The notes: generated by a model from the sequence alone, not told the origin. DNA of 64,000 nt from Pseudogemmobacter humi (GCF_900609055.1 NZ_UXAW01000048.1:186001-250000), one strand, 5' to 3'. Positions 15,756 to 24,982 are shown, counted from the first letter of the stretch. Numbers and translations: made by a program.

Positions 15756-17596
15756 TCCCCTTCTTCCTCCAGGCCGATGAACCCGCCCGACTGGCGCGCC
15801 CAGAACCTTGCGTAAAGCCCGTTCAGCGCCAGAAGTTCCGCATGCGTCCCCTGTTCGGCGACGCGGCCGTCGTCCAGCACCACGATCCGGTCCATCGCGG
15901 CGATGGTGGACAGCCGGTGGGCGATGGCGATCACGGTCTTGCCCTGCATCACGCCGTAAAGCGCGTCCTGGATCGTCGCCTCGGCCTCGGAATCCAGCGC
16001 CGAGGTCGCCTCGTCGAGGATCAGGATCGGCGCGTCCTTCAGGATCACCCGCGCCAGCGCCACCCGCTGGCGCTGCCCGCCGGAAAGTTTCACCCCGCGC
16101 TCGCCGACATGGGCGTCATAGCCCTTGCGGCCCTGGGGATCCTCCAGCGTCAGGATGAACTCATGCGCATCGGCGCGGCGGGCGCTCGCGATCATCTCGT
16201 CCTCGGTCGCGTCGGGGCAGCCGTAGAGGATGTTCTCGCGCACCGAGCGGTGCAGAAGGCTGCTATCCTGCTGCACCATGCCGATCAGGCGGCGCAGACT
16301 GTCCTGCGTGACCCGGGTCACGTCCTGGCCGTCGATCAGGATGCGGCCGCCCTCGGGGTCGTAGAACCGCAGCATCAGCCTGACCAGCGAGGATTTCCCC
16401 GCGCCCGAGCGCCCGACGAGGCCGATCTTCTCGCCCGGGCGGATCACCAGGCTGACGCCCTGAACGCCCCCGGCCTCGCGCCCGTAATGGTGGCGCAGGT
16501 CCTGGAGTTCGATCAGCCCCTCGCGGTATTCCAGCGGCTTCGCGCCGGGCGCGTCGGTCAGGCCGATCGGATGGGTGATGGTCTGCATCCCCTCCTGCAC
16601 CACGCCCAAAGCCTGGACGAGGCCCGAGAACGCCCACATGATCCAGAAGGTCATGTTGTTGAGCCGCAAAACCAGCGCCGAGGCCGCGGCGACGGTGCCG
16701 GTCGAAGCCTCGCCCCCGATCCACAGCCAGACAGCCCAGCCGATCACCGCCACGATCAGGAACCCGTTCAAGAGCGTCAGCGCGAGGTCCATCTTCGTGA
16801 TGATCCGCATCTCGGTCTGAAAGGTGGCGCGGGCGTTTTCGATGGCCTCTTTCGCGTAGAGGATTTCGCGGTCGTGATGGGCGAACAGCTTGACCGAATG
16901 GATGTTGGAATAGGCGTCCACCACCCGCGCGGTGACGGCCGAGCGCGCGTCGGAACTGGCCATGGCGGCCGGTCCGGCGCGGCGGATCGTCCAGCGCACC
17001 AGCGCCATGTAAAGCGCGAACCAGGCCACCAGCGGCAAAAGCAGGCGCGGGTCGGCCTCGGCCAGCATCAGCCCGGCGCCGATCACGGTGACGGCGGCGA
17101 AGGCCATGGCGTCGAAGGTCTGGAACACCGCATCCCCCGCCGCCGGGGGCGTCTGCATGATGCGGTTGGCGATGCGCCCGGCGAAATCGCTCTCGAACCA
17201 GCCGACCGGCTGGCGGATCACATGGCGATGCGCGCGCCAGCGGATCATGGTGCCGAAATTCGGCAGGATCGTATTGTGCAGAAGCGCCACGTTCGAGACC
17301 TGGATCAGCGGGCGCAAGACCAGCACCGCCAGCGCGACCAGCGCCACCTCGGCGCCGTTCTCGCGCAGGAAATCCGCCGGGCCGGTGGCGACCATCAGGT
17401 CGATCAGCCGCCCCAGATACCAGATCAGCGCCACCTCGATGAAGGCCGAGGCGACCGACAGCGCGCCGGTCACGGCAAAGACCCGGCGGAACGGGCGGAT
17501 ATACTCCAGCAGGAACGGCCAGAGCCGGCGCGGCGGCGTGTCCGTTTCGGCGTAGGGACGATAGGGGTCGATCAGACCCTCGAAAAAGCGAAACAT
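15752..17596 (-). CDS. ABC exporter half-transporter (TMD-NBD), first of a pair
   Basis: 614 aa, same layout as its neighbour. The membrane domain spans about 25-320; the ATPase has LVGRSGAGKSSLVRLML (Walker A), MVQQDSSLLHRS (Q-loop), LSGGQRQRVALARVI (signature), ILILDEATSALD (Walker B) and AIAHRLST (H-loop). Both partners have an intact Walker B glutamate, so neither site looks degenerate as in some heterodimeric exporters. The gene lies 54 nt after cca and overlaps the second ABC gene by ATGA. Lipid or drug export is possible; the substrate is not readable. Confidence 0.92.
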   Translation of the reverse strand: MFRFFEGLIDPYRPYAETDTPPRRLWPFLLEYIRPFRRVFAVTGALSVASAFIEVALIWYLGRLIDLMVATGPADFLRENGAEVALVALAVLVLRPLIQVSNVALLHNTILPNFGTMIRWRAHRHVIRQPVGWFESDFAGRIANRIMQTPPAAGDAVFQTFDAMAFAAVTVIGAGLMLAEADPRLLLPLVAWFALYMALVRWTIRRAGPAAMASSDARSAVTARVVDAYSNIHSVKLFAHHDREILYAKEAIENARATFQTEMRIITKMDLALTLLNGFLIVAVIGWAVWLWIGGEASTGTVAAASALVLRLNNMTFWIMWAFSGLVQALGVVQEGMQTITHPIGLTDAPGAKPLEYREGLIELQDLRHHYGREAGGVQGVSLVIRPGEKIGLVGRSGAGKSSLVRLMLRFYDPEGGRILIDGQDVTRVTQDSLRRLIGMVQQDSSLLHRSVRENILYGCPDATEDEMIASARRADAHEFILTLEDPQGRKGYDAHVGERGVKLSGGQRQRVALARVILKDAPILILDEATSALDSEAEATIQDALYGVMQGKTVIAIAHRLSTIAAMDRIVVLDDGRVAEQGTHAELLALNGLYARFWARQSGGFIGLEEEGE

Positions 17597-17650
17597 TTCA
17601 GCACCCGGGATTGCCTGCGGGTTTTAGCGGTTTTCGCGGCGGAAGGGAAC

Positions 17651-18805
17651 TCAGGCTTCCGGCAGGGCCAGAAGTGCGGCACGGCTCAGCCGCAGGTCCG
17701 AGGCGAGCCAGGCTTGCTTCAGCGCCCTGAGCCGCGCGCCGAGAGCGGGGCCGGAAAGCCCGGGCATCAGATCGGCGGCGGTTACGGGGAAGGTGCCGGC
17801 GGCGCCCCGCGCGATGTTCTCTCGCCAGCCCCGGGGCGGCGGGTTGCCGGTCAGCGCGGCGCGGGCCAGGATCGCATCCGTGGCGATTTCTGCGCCGAAC
17901 ATGTGGCCGAGCGCGGCCGGCAGGCCGCCTTCGCGGGTGGCTTCGCTCAGGCTTTCCATGCTGCGGGTTTCGGCAGAGGACAGCCGCAGGTCGCGCCAGC
18001 CCTCGCCGCCAAGACAGGCCAGACGGCGGGTCCAGCGGGGGGGCTCGCCGTTCTCCAGATGCACCAGAACCGGCAGGGCGCGCGGGTCCGCGCCGGGCAG
18101 GATGCGGGTCAGCACGCCGCTTGCCGCCATCGCGGCGACGGCGGGCGCCGGGTCGGGGGCAGAGAGCAGCTTCTTCATCTCGGCCCCGATCCGCTCGCGC
18201 GAGAGCGTTCCGATGCCGTCCGCCAGTTCGGCGCAGGCGGCGAGGCCCTCGGGGTCCGGCCCCTCTGCCGGATCGCCATACCAGGCGAGGAAGCGGAAAA
18301 AGCGCAGGATGCGCAGGTAATCCTCGCGGATGCGCGCGCCGGGCTCGCCCACGAAGCGGATGCGCCGCGCCAGGGCATCGGCGATACCGCTGCCGAGCGG
18401 GTCGCTCACCTCGCCGTCGCGGCGCGCGTAAAGCGCGTTCATGGTGAAATCGCGCCGCATCGCGTCGTCCTCGATCCGGTCGGCAAAGGCGACCACGGCG
18501 CGGCGGCCGTCGGTTTCCACATCGCGGCGGAAGGTGGTGATCTCGTAGGGCTCGTGCCCGGCGATCACCGTCACCGTGCCGTGGCCGATCCCGGTCGGCA
18601 CGCATTTCAGCCCGGCCGCGGCCGCGAGTGCCGCCACCCGTTCCGGCCGCGCGTCGGTCGAGATGTCCACATCGGCGACCGGCTCTCCGAGGATCGCATT
18701 GCGCACACAGCCGCCCACGGCCCAGGCCCGGTGGCCCGCGGCCTCCAGCATCGCAAGCACCTCTTGCGTCCCGGCGCGTGTCAGCCAGTCGCCGGTGATC
18801 CTCAT
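17651..18805 (-). CDS. cca: CCA tRNA nucleotidyltransferase / poly(A) polymerase-type
   Basis: 384 aa from ATG 18805. The class II nucleotidyltransferase head has AVGGCVRNAILGEPVADVDISTD (residues about 30-52, the GG and D-x-D motifs), then GTVTVI, RDFTMNALY and the neck motif RIREDYLRILRFFRF. The enzyme adds or repairs the 3' CCA end of tRNAs. No HD domain is seen. The start overlaps the NUDIX stop by 4 nt (ATGA). It is one of three hslO-linked small-enzyme genes upstream of the ABC pair. Confidence 0.92.
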   Translation of the reverse strand: MRITGDWLTRAGTQEVLAMLEAAGHRAWAVGGCVRNAILGEPVADVDISTDARPERVAALAAAAGLKCVPTGIGHGTVTVIAGHEPYEITTFRRDVETDGRRAVVAFADRIEDDAMRRDFTMNALYARRDGEVSDPLGSGIADALARRIRFVGEPGARIREDYLRILRFFRFLAWYGDPAEGPDPEGLAACAELADGIGTLSRERIGAEMKKLLSAPDPAPAVAAMAASGVLTRILPGADPRALPVLVHLENGEPPRWTRRLACLGGEGWRDLRLSSAETRSMESLSEATREGGLPAALGHMFGAEIATDAILARAALTGNPPPRGWRENIARGAAGTFPVTAADLMPGLSGPALGARLRALKQAWLASDLRLSRAALLALPEA

Positions 18806-19401
18806 TCCGCCTGCCTTCCCGCCATGCCGCGCAGGATACGCGCGGTCGCGCCCCAGATATACCAGGGGCCCCAGGGAATGGTGTAATAGCGCCGCCATTC
18901 GCCGCGCCACATCCGCCGCTCGATCGAATAGCGCGGGATCGCAAGAAGATGCGACAGCGGCACGGTGAAGATCTCGGCCACCTCGCCCGCCTCGGGGCGC
19001 GGGGTGAAGGGGCCGCGGATCAGGCCCAGCACCGGAGTGACGGTGAAGCCGGTCACGGTCTCATGATCGGGCAGGCGGCCCATGGTTTCCACCGAGGCCG
19101 GATCCAGCCCGATCTCTTCGCGCGATTCGCGCAGGGCGGCGGCTTCGGGGCTGCCGTCCTGCGGGTCGATCTTGCCGCCCGGGAAGGCGACCTGGCCCGG
19201 ATGGTGGCGCAGCTGCGACGAGCGTTTGGTCAGCACCACCCGGGGGCCGCTTTCGCACGGCCAGACCGGCACCAGCACGGCGGCGGGGCGCAGCGGGCGG
19301 CCCTCGGGCAGCCGGACGCCCGGGTTCAGGTCGTAATCCGACGAGGCGCCGCCGGACTTTTCCAGCAGGCGCCCCAGCAGAAGGCCCACGTCATCCGGCA
19401 T
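18802..19401 (-). CDS. CoA pyrophosphatase-type NUDIX hydrolase
   Basis: 199 aa. The segment LTKRSSQLRHHPGQVAFPGG is the UPF0035 signature of CoA-hydrolysing NUDIX proteins. It runs into the NUDIX box with ALRESREEIGLD. The C-terminal part is usual for the NudL/CoAse group. Likely reaction: coenzyme A to 3',5'-ADP and phosphopantetheine. It overlaps hslO by 11 nt and cca by 4 nt. Confidence 0.88.
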   Translation of the reverse strand: MPDDVGLLLGRLLEKSGGASSDYDLNPGVRLPEGRPLRPAAVLVPVWPCESGPRVVLTKRSSQLRHHPGQVAFPGGKIDPQDGSPEAAALRESREEIGLDPASVETMGRLPDHETVTGFTVTPVLGLIRGPFTPRPEAGEVAEIFTVPLSHLLAIPRYSIERRMWRGEWRRYYTIPWGPWYIWGATARILRGMAGRQAE

Positions 19402-20377
19402 CGCCGCCCTCGAACCCGAGGCTCACCGGGTCCATCTCGTAATGCGCGCCGCAGAACTGGCAATCGGCGGTGACGATGCCCTCGGCGGTCGTCATATGGG
19501 CGATGTCCTTGCGGCTGTAGATCGACAGCGTGCTGCGGACCTTTTCTTCCGAGCAGGAACAGCCGAAACGCACCGGCTGGGCGTCGAACACGCGCGGGCT
19601 TTCCTCGTGGAACAGCCGCACCAGCAGGTCGGTCGGCGCCACCAGGGGGCCGATCATCTCCAGTTCCTCGACGGTATCCAAAAGCAGATTGGCGCGGTTC
19701 CAGTCCTCGGCCGGCTCGCCCGAGAGGATATCGGCGTGGGTCAGCAGCCCGCCCTCGCCCGAGCCGCCCGAAGCCGCGACGCCGCCGGTCTGCGGCATGT
19801 GTTGCAGCATCACGCCGCCCGCGCGCCACGAGGCCGCCTGGCCCGGCACCGCGCTTTTGCCGAACGAAAGCTGGAACCGGGTCGGCAACTGCTCGGACTG
19901 GGCGAAATACGCTCCGGCGCAGGCGGCGATGCTGCCGCCCGCGATCGGGGTGAAGCCCTGATACGGCAGCATGCCCTGGCCCTGGTCGAGCATGACGGCG
20001 AAATAGCCTTCGCCGATCAGGCCGAACGGATCCGGCGTGCCGCTGATGCGATCCGCGTCGAAACTGGCATAGGCGCGGATGCGGGCGGGCTCGCCTTCGG
20101 CCTGGGGGCCGTAGTAATCGGTGGCGATCAGCCGGGCCGGGCCGTTGCCGCGCACCTGGAGCGAGAGCTTCCAGCGCAGCTTGATGGTCTGGCCGATCAG
20201 CGCGGTCAAGAGCGCGGCCTCGGCCACCAGCGCCTCGATGGCGGGCGGATAATTGTGCTGGGCCAGCACCTGGTCCAGCACGCCGTCAAGCCGCGCCACC
20301 CGGCCGCGGATGCCGGAACGGTCGAGCTGGAAGGGAAGGACGGTATCGTCCCATGCGATTTTAGAGCCGATGGCCAT
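19391..20377 (-). CDS. hslO: Hsp33 redox-regulated chaperone
   Basis: 328 aa from ATG 20377. The C-terminal zinc/redox switch is visible as FGCSCSEEKV and DCQFCGAHYEMD (C-x-C ... C-x-x-C). N-terminal motifs include LPFQLDRSGIRGRVARL and a central QGMLPYQGFTPI. Hsp33 is a cytoplasmic holdase switched on by oxidation and unfolding. It is the first gene of the six-gene operon and diverges from the NUDIX gene at 20526, with about 150 nt between them. Confidence 0.93.
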   Translation of the reverse strand: MAIGSKIAWDDTVLPFQLDRSGIRGRVARLDGVLDQVLAQHNYPPAIEALVAEAALLTALIGQTIKLRWKLSLQVRGNGPARLIATDYYGPQAEGEPARIRAYASFDADRISGTPDPFGLIGEGYFAVMLDQGQGMLPYQGFTPIAGGSIAACAGAYFAQSEQLPTRFQLSFGKSAVPGQAASWRAGGVMLQHMPQTGGVAASGGSGEGGLLTHADILSGEPAEDWNRANLLLDTVEELEMIGPLVAPTDLLVRLFHEESPRVFDAQPVRFGCSCSEEKVRSTLSIYSRKDIAHMTTAEGIVTADCQFCGAHYEMDPVSLGFEGGDAG

Positions 20378-20525
20378 GAGGATATCCTTGCGCGCGGGGG
20401 TGTCCGCAGAACGGGGCCGCAGAACGGAGCCGCGGGAATGTGGGGTCAGCCTTGCCTTGACGGGAAGGCTCTGGCAATCCGGGCCTATATAGGCGGTAAA
20501 ACCAGGGCGACCAAGGGGGCGGGTC

Positions 20526-20969
20526 ATGATCCGGCGATATGGCGAGGCGGTGAAACCGGGGCAGAGCTACCGCCGCCGCCCGGGGGTCTATTCGGTGCTG
20601 CCCCGGGGCGGGAAGATCCTTGTCACCTTCCAGGAAAGCCCGGTCCCTGAGTTCCAGCTTCCCGGCGGCGGCATCGACCCGGGCGAGCATCCTTTGGCCG
20701 CCCTGCACCGCGAGGTGTTCGAGGAGACCGGCTGGAAGATCGCCGCGCCGCGCCGGGTGGGGGCGTTCCGGCGCTTTACTTACATGCCGGAATACGACTT
20801 CTGGGCGGAAAAGATCTGCACGGTCTATCTGGCGCATCCGGTGCGGCCTCTGGGTCCGCCGCGCGAGGCGGGCCATACCGCGGTCTGGCTGGATGCCAGT
20901 GAGGCGCCGGATCTGCTGGGGAACCCCGGCGACCGGGCGATGCTGGCGAAGGTGCTCGCGGGGCTCTAG
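20526..20969 (+). CDS. NUDIX hydrolase
   Basis: 147 aa. The NUDIX box is clear: FQLPGGGIDPGEHPLAALHR followed by EVFEETGW (Glu ligands about 60-68). The N-terminus RRYGEAVKPGQSYRRRPGVY is typical of a Rhodobacterales NUDIX subgroup without assigned substrate. It is a single-gene unit, divergent from hslO, and its TAG stop overlaps the stop of the convergent EamA gene. Confidence 0.85.
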   Translation: MIRRYGEAVKPGQSYRRRPGVYSVLPRGGKILVTFQESPVPEFQLPGGGIDPGEHPLAALHREVFEETGWKIAAPRRVGAFRRFTYMPEYDFWAEKICTVYLAHPVRPLGPPREAGHTAVWLDASEAPDLLGNPGDRAMLAKVLAGL

Positions 20970-21901
20970 TGTCGCTTGCGGGCCAGCACGGCCTCGCGCC
21001 AGACCACATAGATGCCCGAGCCGCAGATCAGCGCGATCCCGGCCCATGAGGTCAGGTCGGGCCAGGTGCCGAAGATCACCACGCCCCAGAAGATCGCCAT
21101 CGGCATTCCGGCATAGTCGAAGGGCGCGATCAGCGCGGCTTCGGTGGTGCGGTAGGCCTGGGCGACCATCAGCCCGGCGATCGAGACCGACAGCCCGGTC
21201 AGCAGGAACCAGGGCCAGTCGGCGGCGGGCGGCCAGATCCAGGGCCGGAACAGAAAGGCCCAGAGCGGATCGTCGTTCGCGAAACGCCCGTCGCCCGCCA
21301 CCAGCCCCATGATCACCGAGATCAGCATGAATCCGGCCATGGTGAAGAACGAGAAGGAAAGCGCCGTCTCGGTCTCGCGCATCATCCGGGTCATCAGATT
21401 GCCGATGGCGTAAAGCAGCGCCGCCAGCAGCACCAGAAGCGCCGCGCCCTGGATCACCCCGGCGCCGGGGCGCAGGATCAGCACGGTGCCGGACAGGCCG
21501 AGCGCCACCGCCGTCCAGCGCCGCGCTCCGACCCTTTCGCGCAGGGCAACGACCGAGAGCGCGGTGACGAACAGGGGGCTCGTGTAGGAAACCGCCGCCG
21601 CATCGGCCAGCGGCATCGCGGCAAGGCCGGTGAAATAGACCGAATTGGAGGTCAGGATCACCAGCACCCGGGTCATATGCCCGAAGGGCCGCCGCGTGCG
21701 CAGTTGCGCGAAGCCGCCCTGCGAGCGCGTGATCAGCACCAGAAGGAAGCACAGCCCGATCATCGCCCGGATCAGCACGATCTGATGCAGCGCATAGCCC
21801 GCCGACAGATGCTTGATCGCCATGTCATTGACCGAGAACAGCGCCATCCCGCCCGCGGCGAGCAGGATTCCGGTCAGGGCAGGATTTGAGGGCCTGGTCA
21901 T
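20966..21901 (-). CDS. EamA/DMT-family exporter
   Basis: 311 aa with about ten hydrophobic helices in two EamA repeats (start [16 protein letters not shown]; second repeat after about residue 150). This is the RhaT/YdcZ-type drug/metabolite transporter superfamily at the inner membrane, often exporting amino acids or small metabolites. The start overlaps the UPF0178 gene stop by 4 nt, so the two are co-transcribed. The substrate cannot be read. Confidence 0.85.
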   Translation of the reverse strand: MTRPSNPALTGILLAAGGMALFSVNDMAIKHLSAGYALHQIVLIRAMIGLCFLLVLITRSQGGFAQLRTRRPFGHMTRVLVILTSNSVYFTGLAAMPLADAAAVSYTSPLFVTALSVVALRERVGARRWTAVALGLSGTVLILRPGAGVIQGAALLVLLAALLYAIGNLMTRMMRETETALSFSFFTMAGFMLISVIMGLVAGDGRFANDDPLWAFLFRPWIWPPAADWPWFLLTGLSVSIAGLMVAQAYRTTEAALIAPFDYAGMPMAIFWGVVIFGTWPDLTSWAGIALICGSGIYVVWREAVLARKRH

Positions 21902-22392
21902 TGGATCGAGGATTGGCCCGGACCGGCGCCGCCGTCTGTCCTTGCCGCGACATGGACGCGCCGCAGAACGCGGTCGAGCGTGTCGAGAAACCGCGAGCGG
22001 TCGGCTTTGGAGAAGCTGCGCCCGCCGCCCTGGCGGAACGGATCGGCCGACCGCAGATCCGTCATCAGATCGCGGGTGGCGAGGGTGGTGCCGATATTCG
22101 CCGGCGTCAGTTCCTGGCCGTCGGGCTTCACAACCGCCGCGCCTCCGGCGATCACCCGGGCGGCGAGCGGAATGTCCGATGTCACCACCACATCGCCCGC
22201 CCCGGCATGATCGGCGATCCAGCGGTCGGCCTCATCGAGCCCCGAGCCGACATAGACCGAGGACACCAGCGGATGCGCCGACGGCCGGATGCCGCCGTTC
22301 GAGACCAGCACCATCGGCACCGACTGCCGGACGGCGACCCGCTCGGCCTCGGCTTTCACCGGGCAGGCGTCGGCGTCGATGTAGAGCACCAT
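21898..22392 (-). CDS. UPF0178 (YaiI/YqxD) PIN-like protein
   Basis: 164 aa from ATG 22392, chosen because AAGGGGGAAAG precedes it; a TTG six codons upstream is less likely. The opening [20 protein letters not shown] and the segments [14 protein letters not shown] and [15 protein letters not shown] are the UPF0178 hallmarks. The acidic residues suggest a PIN-like nuclease fold; the cellular role is unknown. It is downstream of fghA, separated by a twin-palindrome element, and overlaps the EamA gene. Confidence 0.87.
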   Translation of the reverse strand: MVLYIDADACPVKAEAERVAVRQSVPMVLVSNGGIRPSAHPLVSSVYVGSGLDEADRWIADHAGAGDVVVTSDIPLAARVIAGGAAVVKPDGQELTPANIGTTLATRDLMTDLRSADPFRQGGGRSFSKADRSRFLDTLDRVLRRVHVAARTDGGAGPGQSSIQ

Positions 22393-22406
22393 CTTTCCCC
22401 CTTGCC

Positions 22407-22450
22407 GCAAAAATCTTCGAAGATTTTTGCAAATTCCTTCGAAGGAATTT
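22407..22450. repeat. Twin palindrome element 1 (fghA 3' side)
   Basis: Two perfect palindromes lie side by side: a 24-mer built on GCAAAAATCTTC and its complement (22407-22430), and a 20-mer built on AAATTCCTTC (22431-22450). Both centre on TTCGAA. The element ends 6 nt from the fghA stop. Similar pairs occur at 24983, 30334, 47464 and 53173. Confidence 0.85.
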
Positions 22451-22456
22451 GGCGGC

Positions 22457-23287
22457 TCAGCCCATCAACGCATCGGCGTGAAAGGCGATATGGTCTTCGA
22501 TGAAGGACGAGACGAAGAAATAGCTGTGATCGTAGCCCTTCTGCATGCGGAAGGTGCCGCCCTGGCGGCGCTCGGTCATCGCGCTGGCCAAGGCCTCGGG
22601 CTTCAGCAGGTCGATGAACTGATCGGCCGTGCCCTGGTCGATCAGCACCGGCCCGTCGAAGCCGCGTTTCCTCATCAGAAGCGTGGCGTCATGCGGCGCC
22701 CAGGCTGATTCGTCCTTGCCCAGATAGGCGGTGAACTGCTTCCTGCCCCAGTCCGAGGCGGACGGGTTGCAGATCGGCGCGAAGGCCGAAACCGAGGAGA
22801 ACCGGCCCGGCAGGCTCATGGCGATGGTCAGCGCGCCGTGGCCGCCCATGGAATGGCCGGTGATCGCCTGGAGGGTTTCCTCCAGCGGGAAGGCGCGGAA
22901 CACCAGATCCGGCAGTTCGTCGGTCACGTAATCCCACATGCTGAAATGCGGCGCCCAGGGGGATTCGGTCGCATTGACGTAGAAACCGGCGCCCTGGCCC
23001 AGATCATAGGCCTCGTCATTGGCGACGCCCTCGCCGCGCGGGCTGGTGTCGGGGAAGATCAGCGCGATCCCGGCCTCGGCCGCCCAGCGTTGCGCCCCCG
23101 CCTTGACCATGGCGTTCTCATGGGTGCAGGTCAGGCCCGACAGATACCAGAGCAGCGGCACCGGCCCGTCCTCGGCCCCTTCGGGCAGGAACAGGCCAAA
23201 GGTCATATCGGTTCCCGTGGCCTGCGAGGCATGGGTATAGACCCCTTGCACGCCCCCGAAGCAGCGGTTTTCCGAAATCGTCTTCAT
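22457..23287 (-). CDS. fghA: S-formylglutathione hydrolase
   Basis: 276 aa, alpha/beta hydrolase of the esterase D family. Key motifs are [15 protein letters not shown], the nucleophile elbow [16 protein letters not shown] (Ser about 147), a DQGTADQF segment with the acid, and the C-terminal YDHSYFF with the catalytic His. It hydrolyses S-formylglutathione to formate and glutathione in glutathione-dependent formaldehyde oxidation. The partner formaldehyde dehydrogenase is not in the window. The upstream DNA, shared with a divergent TetR gene, carries a tandem repeat. Confidence 0.94.
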   Translation of the reverse strand: MKTISENRCFGGVQGVYTHASQATGTDMTFGLFLPEGAEDGPVPLLWYLSGLTCTHENAMVKAGAQRWAAEAGIALIFPDTSPRGEGVANDEAYDLGQGAGFYVNATESPWAPHFSMWDYVTDELPDLVFRAFPLEETLQAITGHSMGGHGALTIAMSLPGRFSSVSAFAPICNPSASDWGRKQFTAYLGKDESAWAPHDATLLMRKRGFDGPVLIDQGTADQFIDLLKPEALASAMTERRQGGTFRMQKGYDHSYFFVSSFIEDHIAFHADALMG

Positions 23288-23355
23288 AGCGTCTCCACCT
23301 GGGTAGGTCGCGCGAACAGGGTCTGGCGCGATGCGGGCTTGTCCGGCGCCACAAT

Positions 23356-23402
23356 GGCCGCAACCGCGGCGGGGGGCAAGGCCGCAACCGCGGCGGGGGC
23401 AG
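23356..23402. repeat. Tandem 24-bp direct repeat in the fghA-tetR intergenic region
   Basis: GGCCGCAACCGCGGCGGGGG-type units occur twice head to tail (23356-23379 and 23380-23402), differing by one G in a G-run and the last base. Each unit contains the palindrome CCGCGG. It lies 69 nt upstream of fghA and 94 nt upstream of the TetR start, a position where an operator would be expected. Confidence 0.8.
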
Positions 23403-23496
23403 GGCCGGACGGGCCGAAGCGCGCCGGAAGACGGGCATGACGAAAGGCCCGGCCGCAGTTGCCAACCGCCGGGCCGGCGGGCATGATGGCGCGGCC

Positions 23497-24150
23497 ATGA
23501 GTTCCATTCCAGAACCCGAGGTCCGCAGGGGCCGAAAATTTGAGCAGGTGGTGGACGGCGCTTTGCGTGTCTTCCTTCGCGACGGATTCGAAGGCGCCTC
23601 GGTCGATGAGATCGCGCGTGAGGCCGGGGTGTCGAAAGCCACGCTCTATTCCTATTTCCCCGACAAGCGCATCATGTTCGCCGAGGTGTTCAGTGCCGAA
23701 TGCCACCGCCAGGCCGACCGTGCCGAGACCGAACTGGCGCGCACACCGGGCGCGCGTGAGTTCCTGACCTTCGCGGGCCAGCGGGTGATCGAGTTCACTT
23801 TGTCGGATTTCGGCCGCCGCCTGTTCCGGCTGATCGTGGCCGAGGTAGCACGATTCCCCGAACTTGCGCGGGAGTTCTACTCGAACGGGCCGGGCCTTCT
23901 GCGCCGCAAGCTGGTGGAGCGTCTGCGCGAACTCAGCCAGCGCGGCGAGCTTTCGATCACCGACTACGACCTCGCCGCCGATCAGTTCGTGCAGCTCTGC
24001 CGGGCGGCGGTCCACGACCGGCTGATGCTGGATCTGGTGCAGGACATCCGCCCCGAAGAGGTGGCGAAATCGGTCGAGAGCGCGGTGGAGATGTTCATGG
24101 CGCGTTACGGGGCGCGGGGGGAAGCGGAGCGTGCCGAAAGGTCCGGCTGA
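23497..24150 (+). CDS. TetR-family transcriptional regulator
   Basis: 217 aa from ATG 23497 (MSSIPEPEVRRGRKFEQ). The TetR DNA-binding domain runs from about residue 12 to 58, with the recognition segment VDEIAREAGVSKATLYSYFPDK. The C-terminal ligand-binding/dimerisation domain resembles the AcrR/YbiH-type group. It diverges from fghA, so control of formaldehyde detoxification is plausible but not shown. Its 3' end overlaps the convergent NYN gene by 46 nt. Confidence 0.88.
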   Translation: MSSIPEPEVRRGRKFEQVVDGALRVFLRDGFEGASVDEIAREAGVSKATLYSYFPDKRIMFAEVFSAECHRQADRAETELARTPGAREFLTFAGQRVIEFTLSDFGRRLFRLIVAEVARFPELAREFYSNGPGLLRRKLVERLRELSQRGELSITDYDLAADQFVQLCRAAVHDRLMLDLVQDIRPEEVAKSVESAVEMFMARYGARGEAERAERSG

Positions 24151-24902
24151 AGGGGGCGAAGCAGAAGTGCCGTCTTGTTATGTTGCAGAACTTCAAATCT
24201 CCCGCATTCTCTCAATGCCTGCGCAAAGTCCCGGTGGCTCAGCTTGCCCAAGGCGGATTCGGGGCTTGATTGCGCCAGTTGCTTGCGTAACCAGTGGGAG
24301 GCCGTCCAGCCGCCGGGCATATCGGAACTTCTGAGAATCCGCTCGAGTTCGGGGATCAGCCGTTCCAGTTCGGAGGGCGCCGACGCGGCGCTGAGAGGTT
24401 TGGGCGCCGGAGCCGGGGGTGTGGTCCGCGTTTTACCCGTGGCCGCTTTGCCCGCCTTCACCTCATCGAACTGATAAAAGCACGAGCATGCATTGCGGAA
24501 CGAGGCTGGCGTTCTGCCGTCTCCGATCCCGATCACCCGGATTCCGATCTCGCGCAATTGCTCGGCCAGATAGCTGAAATCGCGATCTCCGGTGACGATG
24601 GCGATGGTCGGGAACTCCTCGCGCAGCGCCAGCAGCATCGCCTCGACGCACAGGAGCATATCGGCGGAATTCTTGCCCGGCCGGGTCGGGCACAGGCGGA
24701 ATCCGTGATCTTCCCAGCCCGAGATATGCTGCAATCCCCCATAGACCCGCCGGATCCGGGCATCGCCGCAGAGCCGGGCGACCGGCAGCAGATCAGGCGC
24801 AAAGGTCTTCGGGATATTCTCGCCATCCACAAGCAGGGCAAGCGGGGTGTCGACCAGAGCGGTCAGCGGGGCGGACAGGGCGGCGGTGGGCGACAGATCC
24901 AT
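24105..24902 (-). CDS. NYN-domain (LabA/PIN-like) protein with C-terminal winged-helix-like region
   Basis: 265 aa. The NYN nuclease-like domain (about 20-150) shows LALLVDGENIPK, GKNSADMLLCVEAM and TIAIVTGDRDFSYLAEQL, preserving three acidic metal-ligand positions. An alanine/proline linker (about 155-180) leads to a C-terminal region (about 185-255) with LIPELERILRSSDMPGGWT and FAQALRECGRFEVLQ, which looks like an OST-HTH/LOTUS-type RNA-binding module. Cytoplasmic RNA metabolism is likely by family. It follows folC after 138 nt and a twin palindrome. The 3' end overlaps tetR convergently. Confidence 0.82.
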   Translation of the reverse strand: MDLSPTAALSAPLTALVDTPLALLVDGENIPKTFAPDLLPVARLCGDARIRRVYGGLQHISGWEDHGFRLCPTRPGKNSADMLLCVEAMLLALREEFPTIAIVTGDRDFSYLAEQLREIGIRVIGIGDGRTPASFRNACSCFYQFDEVKAGKAATGKTRTTPPAPAPKPLSAASAPSELERLIPELERILRSSDMPGGWTASHWLRKQLAQSSPESALGKLSHRDFAQALRECGRFEVLQHNKTALLLRPLQPDLSARSASPRAP

Positions 24903-24982
24903 GGGCGCGGCAATTCATCTGATAAACCGCATCAGTTTTTCCGCCGATTGTGTTCGAAGAAGGGCTGCCCGCCCGCGCGGGA

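Noticed and set aside
15842-18886. A 1014-codon open frame on the + strand across the ABC and cca genes.
   Set aside because: Shadow of three overlapping minus-strand genes with complete motifs; no ribosome site and no domain.
22407-22450. Reading the paired palindromes as a CRISPR remnant.
   Set aside because: There are no regular spacers or repeated units at one place, and no cas genes; the palindromes differ in sequence between sites.
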